Below, one piece after another: positions 42,421 through 53,870 of a stretch of DNA of 64,000 nucleotides. A program made the translations under genes and the position numbers. The DNA comes from Persicaria tinctoria. Taxonomy: Eukaryota > Streptophyta > Magnoliopsida > Caryophyllales > Polygonaceae. The stretch spans positions 54,895,688 through 54,959,687 of the forward strand of contig JBANSL010000013.1 of the NCBI GenBank assembly GCA_037127255.1, read 5' to 3'. A model generated the notes under the pieces. It searched no databases, was not told the origin of the DNA, and saw only the letters and a program-made list of their open reading frames with translations. Position 1 is the first letter of the stretch, and every line of letters starts with the position of its first letter.

Positions 42421-44203
42421 AAAGCAGAACACGAACATGAACATCAAGACCATCTTCGTTTATAACAGCACCTACTACACAACGGAAATAATCGTGATTA
42501 TAAACAGATAGAAATAAACACCTAATTGAACTCATCGATTTTCTCCATCAACATCCTAATCCCCCAATGTCAGTTTCGTGGTAACCAATCGAAAATCAGT
42601 TCAAGTACACAACATATCATTTGCCAAGGCCTAACGACGGTAGTAGGGGACGAGGAGAGTCACTATGTGCATCTCCAATTTCGGAACCCTAATTCCCCAA
42701 AAATCCTCGACCCCAATCGACTTCCCCTACCTCGCTAGTAACCCCAATGAGGGGCTCGAATCTTCAATGAACGAATTTCCCAGATCCCATCAACACAGAA
42801 ATTCATCAAATTCCCCCAATTCAGTCTCCGACTAGAGAAAATAGGGGACACACGAATTCGATTTCTAACATCAGCGAAGACACCACACATATAGTGGTAG
42901 ATGACTTACATGGAGACCGAGGTTGTCGGCAGCGTCGGTACCGCAGGGGGAGGGAGGTGACGCGTCGGAGGCTTCCGGGGTAGAGCTCGCCGCCAACGTC
43001 GACAGATTTGGGAGTCTGAAAATGTCGAACTGAAGAGGAAAGGGCTTGGGCTTGACATCAGGGGTATATTTGAGGGGTATTTTTGTCATTTCATGTCACA
43101 AAGTGGGGGCAAAGGTGTCTTTTCCATTAACCCCCATCCCATGAACTTTAAACTTCAACCAAACACGAACGGGATTAAACTGGCTTCAAAATTCCACCCG
43201 GTCCCACCCGGGTTTCCATCCCCATCCCGTCCACCCCACAAAATCCATCCCATTCCACCTACCCCCATCCCGTTGCCAAACACGCCCTAAATCCTAACTA
43301 AACACAAATTCGACCACTGTGCCCATATTGAACCCTAGCCAAACCCAAATTCGACCAAACAGTACTACATATCCCCTCTTCAATTTCTGAGATTTTCAAT
43401 TGGTTTTCATGAGGTGAAATTAAAGGGGTTTGAGGAGATATTACCCGATGTGAAGAATGGGGACAACCACAACTTTGCCGAGAAGGGCGATGCCCAGTGA
43501 ACGAGAAGAGGGAGTCGCAGGTGCGCAGAAGGAGCCGAGGATGGCCAGTGAACGAGAGGACGGAGTCGAGGCCGGCTTCGGTGTGGCTCTAGAACACAGG
43601 CTTCGTCGCCGAAGAAGATGAACTGAGCAGACGACCGAAGAAGAAGGCCTGAGCGGGATGAGCGGGAGTGAGCGGGAAGATGAGGGTTAGGGCGCACTGG
43701 AGAAATGAAATGAAATGAGTCAATTGCTACTAATTTCATTAGGCAAATTTCAATTTTCGTTTTTTTTTAATTAAGGTGATAATTTTTTTTTTATTATAAC
43801 AAATTAAATTAATAAGTTTAGCTACGGCAAGGAACCAGCCGAAGCAAGAGTGCAATCGGTAGCTACGGGAATACCCATTAGCGAAGCAAATGTAACCGAT
43901 GACGCCTTAGCCATAGCTACGCCGAAGCTAAAACTACCCCAACGGCTACGGCAAACCCTAACCGAAGCTACCTCGAAGCTGAAACTAGCCCAACAACCTC
44001 ATCCGTAGCTATGCCGAAGCTAAAACAACCCAATGGCTACACTGAAACCTTGCCGAAGCTACTGTCCGAAGCCAATATATTTTTTTTTGTAGTGATATAA
44101 GTTTGGCGTGCTAATCCTGTCATTCCCAATTGGTTTTGAAATTGAACCTCATTGGATTTATATGTTGTTCGTGTCTTCCGTATGTGGGTCAGCACACGAC
44201 ATG

Positions 44204-44448
44204 CAGGGGCGGAGGGAGGAAAATGTCTAGGAGGGGCTTGCTTTCACTAAAGGAAAGAGCTTTATAAAAAAATGGAAAAAGAAGCAGGAATGGGGATCAA
44301 ACCCTGGTTTGCTAACACCTCCCTAGTGTCTACAACCATCATGCTACAAGTTTCCCTTTGTTACTTATCCCCTATTTTAATATATGTACAGAGTTTATAT
44401 TTTCCAGGGGGTTCAAGCCACCACATGACCCCCCTGGCTCCGCCCCTG
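44204..44448. mobile_element. hAT-type MITE (TSD ACGACATG)
   Basis: A 245-bp unit starts CAGGGGCGGAGGGAGG and ends CTGGCTCCGCCCCTG. The 8-bp ACGACATG is duplicated exactly on both sides (44196-44203 and 44449-44456). It has no coding capacity. Confidence 0.93.
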
Positions 44449-45516
44449 ACGACATGACCTCCGAAACTCTTCTGAAGAAGATCATCAATATATTTTAACC
44501 TAAGCATCCTTATTGAACTCGATCACTATCACAAAATCATGTGTCAAAATATCATCTCAAATGAACATATATTTCTCATGTAAAATGCTTTAATTTTGAG
44601 TTCATCTTGTTCAAGTACTAGATATTTTTCAGTCTAACATTTTCATAAGTACGTTTTGGTAGGAGATAAGTGTGACTTAATTAGAAAACATAGGGACCAA
44701 AATGACGGAGTCATAACAACAATAGCAAAAACACCTTGATTTGCACGAAATTTACAATGTTTTGAGGATTCAGTGGATACTGTCATGCATACTGATCGAT
44801 TAATAAACTGTAAGGAAAAACACTTTGTTTGAGGATACTGATCGATGAAACAGTGAGAAGCTTCGATCTCATTAAAAAAACGAACCATCATTTCTGCGGC
44901 CGGTACAAGTTTAAAAAAAATTAATAGGAAGAAGCCACTGAACATAAGTTAGTGGTGGATATCTTTGTTGTTTCCCACATTTTCTTAATGTTTTTACTTT
45001 TTATTTATACTCCAATAAACAAGCAGAGAACAAAAGTCAAAACAAATGAATGATGGCGAGAGAGGAGAAAGATGATGAAACAGACGTCGGATATGGGGTA
45101 TCATTAATTATCTGCTGCGCCGCGGCTTATGCTGTGGTCGAGCCGTCGCGTCTGGTCAACAATTTTTTTTTAATTAGGATGATATTCTTACTTAGGCAAT
45201 CTACACCCGTGTACTCTTCTCTTTGTATTTCACTTACTTTTTTCTCGCCATATCAGTATAAGAACGCCTCTTCAACTATTTTATGAATTTTCACACATCC
45301 GTATTCTCCACTCTCAAATTGTACACTAATTATTTAATCATTTATTTTAGTCTTATACTCTTATTATATGAAATTATAAATTTATTTGTTTATTAAATTA
45401 ATATTTAAAAACCTTTTCGATTGTGATATTAGTTTTATTTAAATATTGTATTCAAAAGATAATTTTTTTTTAACAATTATTAAATTTATTAAAATAACAT
45501 ATCACATCAAAATATC

Positions 45517-45519
<3 letters not shown>

Positions 45520-45553
<34 letters not shown>

Positions 45554-45569
45554 CACACACACACACACT
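45520..45569. repeat. (TA)n(CA)n microsatellite
   Basis: A perfect TA run of about 15 units followed closely by nine CA units, in otherwise featureless AT-rich DNA (44457-46052), in which I recognise no gene. Confidence 0.9.
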
Positions 45570-46052
45570 CAAGTTGCACTGATTTAATTATAGTCATTTT
45601 TTATTGTTACTTATATATAGTCAAAATTGGTATCTATGAAAAGATAAAATCATTGTCTATTCAAATATAAATTTATTTATTTATTTAAATATTTTAAACA
45701 TTTGAAAAGTGAGTTTGAAATAAATAAAACCTTTTATCAAGTCGGGTTGTTGTGTACTCCAGCATGTTCTTATTTAAGAACACTTTTAAAGTGTACTTGG
45801 GTATTTGCTTTTTTATTTAATTAGTTTTTGCCTTAGTACACCCCAAATGTGCAGGGGTGTACATGCCCTTAGGATTTAGCAAATCTACTTTATATATATA
45901 CTAGTTAGGGTCCGCGCGCGGTCTAATAATGTTTATATGTCATTTGGTGTTTTTTGTTGTTTGCGCAACATTGTGAAAGAGACAACTAGAACGAGGTAGT
46001 ATTATCAAAGCATATCAAAGAACATTTGTACTCTTTTTCCCTTAGCCCTACT

Positions 46053-46977
46053 GAATCACAATAGAGTTATACAATTCGAAACAAGTGCGGAAATATGATA
46101 AAGCAATAAGTAAAGAACACAACAAATTGCTAATGAGGTTCGCCTCCCTAAAGGCTTAGTCCCCGCCTAGGATTCTTCCACAACCCTAGGATTTAACCGG
46201 CTTTATTGATTCACAAGACTTAGGATCCTAATAACTCACCGAGAAGCCTCTCTCCTATACAATCGCAATCTAGTCAACTCACGCTCCCTTGGAGTCCTAG
46301 ACCAATCTAGAAGAGCCCCACCTCTCTCAGCTATCTAGTACAATCCTCTTACACTTCGTGAATCAATCGCCTAGTGCTCACTTTCTGAGTTATAAACTCT
46401 CGAGTATAACACTCTCTCATAATATATCCTATAAGCTCACTATGTAACTCTCAAATGCTTTGAAACAAAAGATACGACTCTTAACACCTAGCAGAGAGTA
46501 CACGGAGAAGACAGATTGACTTGAGGGCGCTTGTGTGCGATGTAGTTCAATGAGGTTAATTTGTGTTCAACACTTGTATCTGTCCTCTCTTCTTCATCTC
46601 TTTTTTATACTTGATCAAATCGGCGCCTACTTTGAAAGAAGGATCATTGCCCAACGGCTAGATCAGATCATGGCTTAGATGCAATCTTCACAATCTTCTA
46701 TTCTGGGAAACTCGTGAGTGCATGATCTTCGATTTGACTTTTCACGTATTTCAGCTCAAGGAAGGAGATATTCTCGAAATATATACTGCAAGGTTAGTAC
46801 ATAATATATATAATAATATTTGGAAATAATATATAATAATATCCGGAAATAATATATGCATATAATACAGGTTTTGAATTTCATCAATACAACTTTAGCT
46901 TCAAGACCCTTGACACAAGCTATGTGTCAAAGCCTTTGAAACCATTTCCAGTTTTCATCAAGGGAGTGGAGTTATCA
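46053..46977 (-). repeat. 3' LTR, truncated
   Basis: Matches 53069-54363 and 61385-62260 from CTGAATCACAATAGAG through to GGAGTTATCA. The last ~150 bp of the LTR in minus orientation (sequence equivalent to 52911-53068) is missing or unrecognisable at its left edge. Confidence 0.85.
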
Positions 46978-46991
46978 ATCCCCCCTTGATG
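46978..46991 (-). promoter_or_regulatory. Polypurine tract
   Basis: On the minus strand CATCAAGGGGGGAT immediately precedes the TGATAACTCC start of the 3' LTR, the expected primer site for plus-strand DNA synthesis. Confidence 0.75.
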
Positions 46992-47311
46992 AAAGACAAA
47001 ACATGTGCATCCCTGTAACTAAGTCAAGCAAATATATCATAAGGCAAAATCGGAGTAAGTACTTGCATGGGTTAGACAAATGTTGAATAATAAAAGTTTT
47101 AAAACCAATTAAAGACATCCAACAAAATAAAACAAAATAAGGTCTTCCAAGACCCTAGTTCACAACAGTTTTAAAGTCTAAAAACGTCTAAACCATCAAA
47201 CCATCTCCCCCTTTTTGTCTTTCAACAAAGGAAGGAGTATAAAAACAGACACCAAAAGTTTTGAAAAATAAGGCCAGCAGTGTTTAGATCACGGGCTAGG
47301 ATAGGGGTTTA

Positions 47312-48270
47312 GGGTTCATCGTCTTGAGCACCATCTGTGATCAGCAACTTCAACTCATTCAACAGCTTGGCCATCACGCCCATCTCCAGCAACCACTCCC
47401 GGTGCAGCTCCTTGACGTCCAGGCGAACTTCCTCCAAACCCAACTCCAGGTTCTCCATGCGCTCATCGATGACAAAGGTAGTGGGAAGAGCTTTTCAGGA
47501 AGGAGAGGCAACATTCCAAGTCCCTTGAGGGGACTGAGTGATGCCAATCTTCTCAAAGCTCTTGGATTCGAATTTATCCATATGATGTTGTTGTTCTTCT
47601 TTTTCAAAATCAATTTTAGAAGCTTTGAAGACATGGGTCAAAAGGTTTGCAAATGGGAGGGGAGTTCCTTTTCTGGCTTTGCGGGTGTGAGCAATGGATC
47701 CTAGAATGGTATTGGCCAGATCAAGATCATGGCCATTCAATATTCGGTATAGGAGGACCAGAGCATTGTCAGTGAGAAGAGAGCCAGAGTTGATTTGGGG
47801 TAGAAGACATCTCACAATTATGTTAAAGATGATTTTGGCTTCAAGTGTGAGGGACGAGTGGGTGAGTTGTTTAATGGTGCTGCTTGATGCTTCGGGGAGA
47901 AGGTATTTGGGTCGGGCAAGAGCAACACACTGGTCTTTTTTGGGGGTTTCAGGGGAGGGTAGACAAGGTTTAGGAAGACCAAGGAGTTCAGCGAAGTCAA
48001 GGAAGTTGAACGTGATTCTAGCTCCTTTGATGATTGACTCCAGAGTCCAGCCGTCAGCAGTGTGTTTGGCTTTGAGGTTTATGTAGAAGAGACGGGTGAG
48101 TTGAGGGTAGTACTCAGATTCAAGGTTTAGAAGGGTCCAGGCAGAGGTTTGTTTGAGAAGAGAGATGCAGGGTAGGTTCAAAGCTTCTAAAAAATCAAGA
48201 TCAATAAAATCAGAACGTACAACAAATCTTACGAGTTCTAAACTCGTCTACCCATTTGCCATCCATCTCG
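47312..48270 (-). pseudogene. 'Putative plant transposon protein' domain gene, 3' part
   Basis: The minus-strand frame includes a segment around VRSDFIDLDFLEALNLPCIS, then SEYYPQLTRLFYINLKAK, ITFNFLDFAELLGLP, KIIFNIIVRCLLPQ, DNALVLLYRILNG and PFANLLTHVFKASKIDFEKE. These are the marks of the plant protein family found in LTR elements as a 'putative plant transposon protein' (PF20167-like). A stop (47495-47497) interrupts it, after which the same frame goes on (ERMENLELGLEEVRLDVKEL) to TAA at 47314-47312. A frame change lies near 48230. Its role in the element is unknown. Confidence 0.72.
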
Positions 48271-48318
48271 ACATTCTCAAACCAAGAGGAGGGTAAGGTG
48301 ATGTCTCCAAAGTAGTCA

Positions 48319-50075
48319 TGTCTTTATGCATATTTTAGTTCCATATTCTTTATATTTTGCATATTTCGGGTTGGGAATATGTCGGATTTATGTAGTATAT
48401 GCTTATTTTGTAATAAATGGAGATCTACATAAGTTTCTGTTTAATATTGCAGAATATGGAAACATTTCGGGAGAAAACCAAGAATCGAGGACCAGCACCG
48501 CGTCTGTCCGAGTCCATGCCGAGGAGGAGTCCTCGACATCACCAGCAAGCCATCCTTGACCACACCCTACTCGACCTCGACAAGAGTTAGTCGAGATCGA
48601 CGAGCCTGGAGCCCAGATCCAAACCTGTCGAGCAGAGCCACCCGAGAGGACCTAGTCGACAAACCACCCAACTCGACATCGACAAGGGGTCCTCGAGATC
48701 GACCAACCCTGTGAGCCTTGTCCGAGCTTGTCGAGCACCAGCTAGCCGAGACGACGAAGCCGAGCCAGCCGACCAACAATCCTACTCGAGATCAACAAGA
48801 CCTTTGTCGAGATCGAGGAGACTTCCAGAGCCGCGTTACTCGGTTTGACGAATCCTACTCGATGTGGGATTACTTGGGCTCGAAGTTTACCAATTCTATC
48901 CAATCTATCAAGATACATCATGGAAGGAGAAGATCTATCCATTAAAGACATTTAGATATATTTAGATTTAATTTCCTTATTGCTTTTATTTATCCTTAAG
49001 CATTTTAGATATAATTTTAGATATAGATAGAAATTTCTATCCTTGAGTAGCAAGGATTAGAAGACTATAAATAAAGCCCATGGGGCTGAGTTTTAAGAGA
49101 TTGAATTCCAGTTAGAGAAGTAGTTCACAGAGACGGTTTAGGGAGTTCAGAGGTTTTAGGGTTTTGGCGTTCAACGAGAGTTGGATCGCCGGGATTGTAA
49201 AGTCTTTTGAATTTAGTTTAATGCAAGTTTCTTTTCATCAATCAATGTCTGAGGTTGCAATGAAGCGCGAGTAGTCCACCCACTTCTAGGGTTGGGGCGA
49301 GCCCGACGATAGCCATGCACGTTTGAGGTAAATATCTGACTTTTATCATGTTTTGAGCATCTACTACTTGTTTATGTGTTTATTACCCATCTAATGGAGA
49401 TCCACGTTAACAACTTGGATTGTAAACATAAAATCGGTAGATACAATTAGGGTTTCTTGAAAGAGTTGTCTAATTGTTGGAAAAGGCGAAAGCTTGTCCT
49501 TGATGCAATTCACATGATTATCTGTTTATCTCTGCCTTATGCATGCTTGGTTATCGTTGTTGCAAACCCCAATCTTGGAAGCCTTTTACATTAAGTTTAT
49601 TTCGAAGTCCCAAAGCATTTGCCTTTACTTTATTTCTTTGTTTCGTTTTATTCTCTGTCTCCTCAATATCGAATAGCACTCGTCGATATCGAGTTACTGA
49701 TCTTCGATCTAGCATCGTTGTAGCTTAATTGTGCAGGTACTCGACAAGATAAGCCGAAGTCGACGAGGACTCTACTCGATATCGAGTAGCCTCTAGTCGA
49801 TATCGACTACACCCGGTGCTTGCTGCTGGGCTGTGTTCGACTGTCTGATCTTCTGTCGACTACCCTAGTCGAGATCGAGGACCCTGTTGTCGACTTCTGA
49901 CCGTGAGATTTCTCCGCTGCGTAGGATCCGCTGACACGCTTTCTCGTGGATCGATCCTGACTTCACACTGCTGCATCAGGAGGAGGTCTTGTAATTATTT
50001 GCAAGGGACGGAATCTGGTTTGCTGTGATTTAGTCATATTTTATTTGCATACTCGATTTTCTCCTATCAACATAA
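48319..50075 (+). mobile_element. Solo-LTR-like insertion with TCGA-rich U3
   Basis: It starts TGTCTTTATGCATATTT in the style of plant gypsy LTRs. A core promoter is visible (ACTATAAATAAAG at about 49066), followed by leader-like and U5-like sequence (GGGTTGGGGCGAGCCCGACG near 49290). Two clusters of TCGA motifs lie in it. It splits the 'plant transposon protein' gene. I found no convincing 5-bp TSD: AGTCA precedes the left end and recurs at 50032-50036, but the intervening end is not CA. The right boundary is provisional. Confidence 0.5.
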
Positions 50076-50079
50076 GGAT

Positions 50080-50500
50080 CGGTTTACCTGGTTAAGTGCA
50101 GGGGGGTCGGCATTCTTCCTTCGGGCTTTTGTGGGAGAAGTTGACTTGACATGCGCGTCAAAGCTTCTGAGAGTGGCTTTCCTTGAGCGCTTGGGAGGTG
50201 GAGACTTCTTGGCTTTAGTGGCTTTGCGCTTTTTCGGAGACGGGGGAGGAGGAGGAGTAGGAGAGGGAACCAGTTCTGACTCCTCTTCCTCTTCTTCCTC
50301 AGACCCCGAGTCCTCAGTAGATACTTCAGCCTCATCTCCCTCGGCCTCCTCGTCATCATCAGTCTCGTCGTCCTCCTCTTCTTCCTCCTCTGGTTCCTCT
50401 ACAGTGGGAACCTTCTTCTCTGCTTCTCTCTGGGCCTCTTCCTCGGCCTCTTTTGCAGCATCTCGCTCTAGAATCTCATCAAGATCTTTGGCCTAGGCTT
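50080..50500 (-). pseudogene. 'Plant transposon protein' gene, acidic and basic N-terminal part
   Basis: The frame reads a Glu-rich run (EEAQREAEKKVPTVEE, then many E/D residues), a TEDSGSEEEEEEESELVPSP segment, Pro-rich linker and a lysine-rich stretch (SPKKRKATKAKKSPPPKRSR). It ends at a CAG/GTAAAC that could be a splice donor. Such acidic-then-basic N-termini precede the domain found at 47312-48270. The two parts would be adjacent before the LTR-like insertion. Not coding as a whole now. Confidence 0.5.
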
Positions 50501-50699
50501 CAAGGTCCAGACTTTGTTCCTTTCAAATTCGTTAAGCTCACTTTGCATAACAATGATCCAGTCTGGCTCTTGAAGTGCCTCATATACCTTCTTTGGTCCT
50601 ACAAGAGAAACAAAAGCGTGAAAAGTACAGAGATCTTTAAGTTTAGAACGAGTTTGAACACTAGATGTAGGGTCAGAAATGATATCCTTTAATGAGTGC

Positions 50700-51000
50700 G
50701 ATGATTAGTATTTGAACTTTCTCTTGATAGTCTCAACTCCCTGGTTCGTCACATCAACAAGATTGATTTGTGGTACGTCTGACTCCATGGATATGTTAAG
50801 ATCTGAACCTGCAACACTTTCACTTAAAGAACTGTCATTGCATTCATCAAATATGACAACAAGCATGTACTTTTTACTATTGGGAGATTTGACTCACATA
50901 GGACCACATAAATCCATATGTAAAAGTTCAACCTTTGTGGCTAGACCAGTGAGCAAATTTAGATCCCACTCAAATGTCTAGAGCATCCACTATCAATAAT
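50700..51000 (-). pseudogene. copia integrase stub joined to pre-RT linker
   Basis: The minus strand gives LLTGLATKVELLHMDLCGPM and VKSPNSKKYMLVVIFDE, the start of a copia integrase core, then jumps to CNDSSLSESVAGSDLNI and VDVTNQGVETIKRKFKY, sequence normally far downstream before RT. An internal deletion therefore removed most of integrase, including the second Asp and the Glu. Confidence 0.75.
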
Positions 51001-51044
51001 CCATTTCTACTCTTACACCTTGGTGATCTCCTGCAAAACAAAAA

Positions 51045-52852
51045 TCAACCTTTGTGGCTAGACCAGTGAGCAAATTTAGATCCTTTATTGGGATAAACCA
51101 TATTTGGTAAAATAGTGCATTTGGGGACCCAAACTTGCGTTATCCGTTCTTTTCTCAAGCGAACAGGAAATGTATTGCGAATAATACGAGGATCTTTTCT
51201 TCTATAGGGGCAGGTCTCTCTTACATGTCCCTTTCTTGCACAGTGGTTACATATAGGAGAGGTTCTGCTTTCTTTTGCCTTCACAAAAGTGGTAATGTGT
51301 TACTTCTTTAAAAACCTCGGATTGTAGCCAATACTACTTTTGTTTAGAGAACTTTGTTGCTCACCCAACATCCTATCAAGAGTGCCTTTGGACTTGGTAA
51401 GACTTATGAGGACTTTCTGTTGGTCTTGAATCTTCTTATTCAGGGAGATCTTCTCGTTCTCTAAGTCATGATATTCACTTCTTAGAGACGAGAGATCTTT
51501 CTTGAGTTCAGATTTCTCTGAGTCAAGAGTCTTGACTTTAATGTCAAGACCTGAATAAGAGGTTTCAAGACTTTTGACCCTCATTGACAGTTCCTCAATA
51601 GTTCTTTCCTGGTCCATGGTTTTCTTAATAAGAGTGTTGGTTTGGGCAATAAGTTTCTCTTCATTGGCAATCATATTAGAAAGGAATTTCGATAGTGTCT
51701 CTTTTGGACTTGCCATGAGTTCTCTCATAGTTACCTCAAGTTGCTCACCGTGGGATTCATCTCCTGAGGCCATGAGACAAAGGTTGGCCTTTTCATCATT
51801 GGAGTCTGAGTCACCTGAGTCAGAATCACTCTAAGCTGCCACCATGGCTTTCTTTTTCCATCTATCACCTTTCTTGAACCGTCTCTTCTTCTTTTGAGGG
51901 CAGTCTTTCACTAGATGGTCTGTTTCACCACATTCAAAACAAGACAAAGGTTTAGTCTTCTTGTCATATTTGTTGTATTGAGACTTACCTCGAAATTTAG
52001 AAAACTCTGATCCATCTTTGTTGTTGAATTGCTTCTTCATTTTGAGGATTCGAGAAAGACCCCTTGTAATAAGAGCAAATGGATCACCCTCATCATCATC
52101 TTCCTCTTCAGAATCAGATACATCTTTGGGCTCATCCTTCTTAGACTTGAGTGCCAAGTTCTTAGTGCTTGTTGGAAGTTCTCCATCGTCTTCATTGAGG
52201 ATCATCTCATGTGTGATCAGCTTCCCAATCAAATCATCAAGGGGTAGAGTGGTGAGATTCTGGGCTTCTTCTATGGCTTTCACTTTCGGGCCCTATTTGT
52301 CTTTTGGGAGGCACCTCAATATCTTCCTCACTTTCTCAACATTCTCAAAGGTCTTGCCGAGAGAGTCAAGGTTGTTCGTGATTTTCGTGAACCGTGTGAA
52401 CATGTCCTTAATAGACTCATCAGACATCATTTTGAAGAGTTCATACTTTCAAGGAAGATGCTGATCTTGGTGTCCTTCACTTGACTGGTTCCTTCGTAGG
52501 TGACAAACATCTTGTCCCAAATCTCTTTAGCCGACCTACAAGATGAAATACTGTTAAACTCATCAGTACTAAGACCACAATATAGTAAGTTAATAGCCTT
52601 GTAGTTCTTGGAGACGAGTTCAAGATCCGCTTGGATGAATTCAACCTCAGTCTTCGCGACTTTGCTTCCATTTGGTCCGTCTTTCACATGAATCTTTGGA
52701 CCATTCTCTATAATGTTCCAAAGTTCTAGATTTTGATCTATAATGAACATTTTCATCAAGGACCTCCAGTGGAGGAAGTTGTTTTCTACAAAGAGCGGTG
52801 GTCTACTAGTAGACCTCCCTTGTGCAAATCCTCTGCTAGCTTCACCAAACAT
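51045..52852 (-). pseudogene. copia gag of SIRE/Maximus type, split in several frames
   Basis: Pieces in order on the minus strand: 52427-52852 (FGEASRGFAQGRSTSRPPLF, NFLHWRSLMKMFIIDQNLEL, EIWDKMFVTYEGTSQVKD), the UBN2-type Gag; 51831-52283 (acidic linker, then CFECGETDHLVKDC, a CCHC knuckle); 51300-51773, a long coiled-coil segment (SLETSYSGLDIKVKTLDSEK, LKKDLSSLRSEYHDLENEK); and 51045-51284 with a second knuckle CNHCARKGHVRETC. Two knuckles separated by a coiled coil are typical of large SIRE-like Gag proteins. Stops and frame changes at the joins show decay. Confidence 0.87.
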
Positions 52853-52895
52853 GATAAAAAACTCATAAGATTGTTAGATCAAAAGCAGTGAGTAA

Positions 52896-52908
52896 GGCTC
52901 TGATACCA
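52896..52908 (-). promoter_or_regulatory. Primer-binding site (initiator Met tRNA)
   Basis: On the minus strand TGGTATCAGAGCC lies two bases after the 5' LTR. This matches the 3' end of plant initiator tRNA-Met, the usual copia primer. Confidence 0.9.
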
Positions 52909-52910
52909 AT

Positions 52911-53804
52911 TGAAGGTTCGATAATGTATAATAAAGTAGAATAAAGATACTCTAGAAGGGGGTTGAATAAAGTATGCCAACTTTTCGCTGTCAATCTCAA
53001 GACTTTTGCAACGCTTGCAAAACCCTTTTAGAGTAAACTTAATTCTTTCCTTTGGGAAACCTGAATCACAATAGAGTTATACAATTCGAAACAAGTGCGG
53101 AAATATGGTAAAGCAATAAGTAAAGAACATAACGAATTGTTAACGAGGTTCGGCTCCTTAAAGGCTTAGTCCCCGCCTAGGGTTCTTCCACAACCCTAGG
53201 ATTCAACCGACTTTATTGATTAACAAGACTTAGGATCCTAATAGCTCACCGAGAAGCCTCTCTCCTATACAATTGCAATCTAGACAACTCACGTTCCCTT
53301 GGAGTCCTAGACCAAGCTAGAAGAGCCCCACCTCTCTCAGCTATCTAGTACAATCCTCTTACACTTCGTGAATCAATCGCCTAGTGCTCACTTCCTGAGT
53401 TATAAACTCTCGAGTATAACACTCTCTCAGAATATATCCTATAAACTCACTTTGTAACTCTCAAATGCTTTGAAAAAAAATATACGACTCTTAACACCTA
53501 GCAGAGAGTACACGAAGAGGACAGATTGACTTGAGGGCTTATGTGCGATATAGTTCAATGAGGTTTGTGTTCAACACTTGTAACTGTCCTCTCTTTTTCA
53601 TATCCTTTTTATACTTGATCAAATTGGCGCCTACTTTGAAAGAAGGATCTTTGCCCAACGGCTAGATCAGATCATGGCTTAGATGCAATCTTCACAATCT
53701 TCTATTCTAGGAAACTCGTGAGTGCATGATCTGCGATTTGATTCTTCACGTATTTCAGCTCAAGGAAGGATATATTCTTGAAATCTATATTGCAAGGTTA
53801 GTAC

Positions 53805-53870
<66 letters not shown>

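Larger units (their letters stand above)
35566..43287 (-). mobile_element. PIF/Harbinger DNA transposon, 7.7 kb, nested in the CACTA
   Basis: The left end GGGCGTGTTTGATAGGGGAT and the right end, the inverted form CCGTTGCCAAACACGCCC, are PIF/Harbinger-like inverted repeats with G-rich TIRs. The 3 bp outside are TTA (left) and TAA (right), close to the TWA target duplication but not identical. Minus-strand genes are the Myb/SANT-like protein and the DDE transposase, both degenerate. A plus-strand open frame (38130-38654) and a tandem repeat block fill the other half. Confidence 0.85.
32497..44094. mobile_element. 11.6 kb CACTA element carrying fragments of several host genes (TSD ATA)
   Basis: The left end CACTACAAAAAAAACATA and the right end, its inverted form ending TTTTTGTAGTG, share about 28 bp including ATTGGCTTCGG. 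ATA flanks both sides (32494-32496, 44095-44097). Subterminal regions are full of TAGCTACGGC / GCCGAAGCTA repeats at both ends (32510-32730 and 43820-44070). No TNP2 transposase was found, so it is non-autonomous. The left arm carries antisense exons resembling NXD1, a DCL/DUF3223 gene, a ROP GTPase and a MADS-box gene. A PIF/Harbinger element of 7.7 kb sits inside (35566-43287), so the CACTA without it is about 3.9 kb. Confidence 0.93.

Noticed and set aside
42190..42535. Val/Leu-rich minus-strand frames resembling membrane proteins
   Set aside because: They translate the AAC/ACA trinucleotide tract and are low-complexity artefacts.
48326..48951. Frames at 48326-48559, 48567-48779 and 48718-48945
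   Set aside because: They lie in the TCGA-rich part of the LTR-like insertion and have no family features.
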